Shown: piece after piece, positions 6,360-6,677 of the stretch
How the letters are laid out: each line of letters starts with the position of its first letter
Position numbering within the stretch: the stretch's first letter is position 1
NCBI GenBank assembly: GCA_009785875.1
Contig: WQUF01000120.1
Location: 1-6,677 of the forward strand
Reading direction: 5' to 3'
Length of the DNA stretch: 6,677 nucleotides
Origin: Oscillospiraceae bacterium
GTDB taxonomy: Bacteria > Bacillota > Clostridia > Clostridiales > Clostridiaceae
Translations under genes and position numbers: made by a program
The notes under the pieces: generated by a model
The model's input: only the letters and a program-made list of their open reading frames with translations
Told to the model about the DNA's origin: nothing
Databases searched by the model: none

Positions 6360-6372
6360 TTTCTTATAAGAA

Positions 6373-6677
6373 CTATTTATAATTCTTTAACTCTGCAAAA
6401 TTTTTAGCTTTAACCCTACCAAGAGTTTTAGCATCTACATAGTCTTTTTCCAAGTAACATTTCATATCTTCATTGCTAAATTTAACCTTGAAATAGTAAT
6501 CGCTATTATTTCTCTGAAACTTTGATTCATAATTTATCATTGCATTGACATTAAAATCAGCATTTAGTTTCATATAGTCACCGAGCAAGTCTTTGTTTAT
6601 TGTAATTGTTAAATTAGTCGTGAAAGGCACCAAATCATTTGCAATAACGATCTTCTTTTCCATTTGCTCTTCTGTAT
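6373..6677 (-). CDS. Unknown protein, C-terminal fragment cut by the right edge
   Basis: The minus-strand frame is open from the window edge to TAG (6375-6373), giving 101 visible residues. An ATG at 6663 would give 96 residues, but the only purine-rich stretch (AGAAGAG) is three bases away, too close for a ribosome binding site. The frame also continues upstream as TEEQ before that Met, so it is more likely the C-terminal part of a longer protein. The visible part has alternating hydrophobic and polar stretches (TTNLTITINKDL, YYFKVKFSNEDM) that suggest beta-strands, and a Lys-rich end. There is no cysteine pair, membrane segment or motif that I recognise. Function unknown. Confidence 0.6.
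   Translation of the reverse strand, partial: TEEQMEKKIVIANDLVPFTTNLTITINKDLLGDYMKLNADFNVNAMINYESKFQRNNSDYYFKVKFSNEDMKCYLEKDYVDAKTLGRVKAKNFAELKNYK

Larger units (their letters stand above)
5899..6372. other. AT-rich gene-free stretch
   Basis: Between the two flanking genes no frame longer than a few dozen codons is open, and none has a ribosome binding site. The stretch holds the hairpin at 5933-5980, a near-perfect AT palindrome at 6055-6073, and AACAG/CTGTT (6171-6175, 6183-6187). It also holds a weak terminator-like hairpin ACACT/GGTGT (6193-6197, 6206-6210) followed by CATTTTT, and the paired AGGCCT motif near 6336-6359. It may contain decayed sequence, but no identifiable mobile element ends are seen. 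Confidence 0.6.

Overview
The window looks like chromosomal DNA from a low-GC Firmicute, most likely a clostridial anaerobe. The base composition is AT-rich, ribosome binding sites are strong AGGAGG-type sites, there is a consensus sigma-A promoter, and a T-box leader (essentially a Gram-positive device) precedes a leucine biosynthesis gene. A CofE-like (F420-0:glutamate ligase family) protein of the clostridial type is also present. No species is claimed.

Layout. (1) Positions 1-690 hold the 3' part of a CofE-like ligase gene, cut by the left edge. (2) Positions 691-1089 are non-coding but functional: a perfect TTGACA-N17-TATAAT promoter, then a T-box leader of roughly 270 nt with a CUC (Leu) specifier, an AGAGTGGTACCGTGG T-box sequence and a 12-bp intrinsic terminator. 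(3) leuA (2-isopropylmalate synthase) follows at 1090-2625. (4) After 49 bp with no visible terminator comes a 439-aa gene with a C-terminal plasmid pRiA4b ORF-3-like domain (2675-3994). (5) An 11-bp inverted repeat separates this from a convergent gene for a 332-aa uncharacterised, helix-rich protein (minus strand, 4048-5046). (6) A 285-bp divergent intergenic region holds two inverted repeats. One abuts the ribosome binding site of the next gene. (7) Positions 5332-5898 encode a 188-aa protein joining an N-terminal four-cysteine zinc ribbon to a C-terminal region resembling the cyanobacterial calcium-binding protein CcbP. (8) Positions 5899-6372 are AT-rich and gene-free, with several hairpins. 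(9) A minus-strand coding fragment of unknown function runs off the right edge.

How the parts work together. The only clear regulatory circuit is leucine supply. Uncharged tRNA-Leu should stabilise the antiterminator, allowing transcription of leuA and probably of the pRiA4b-like gene behind it. No leuB, leuC or leuD is present here. The remaining genes look like a loose set of accessory or poorly characterised chromosomal genes and not one pathway. I see no CRISPR array, tRNA, rRNA or intact transposase, and no convincing multi-gene novel system. The most unusual items are the zinc-ribbon/CcbP-like fusion with its leader hairpin and the T-box-linked pRiA4b-like gene.
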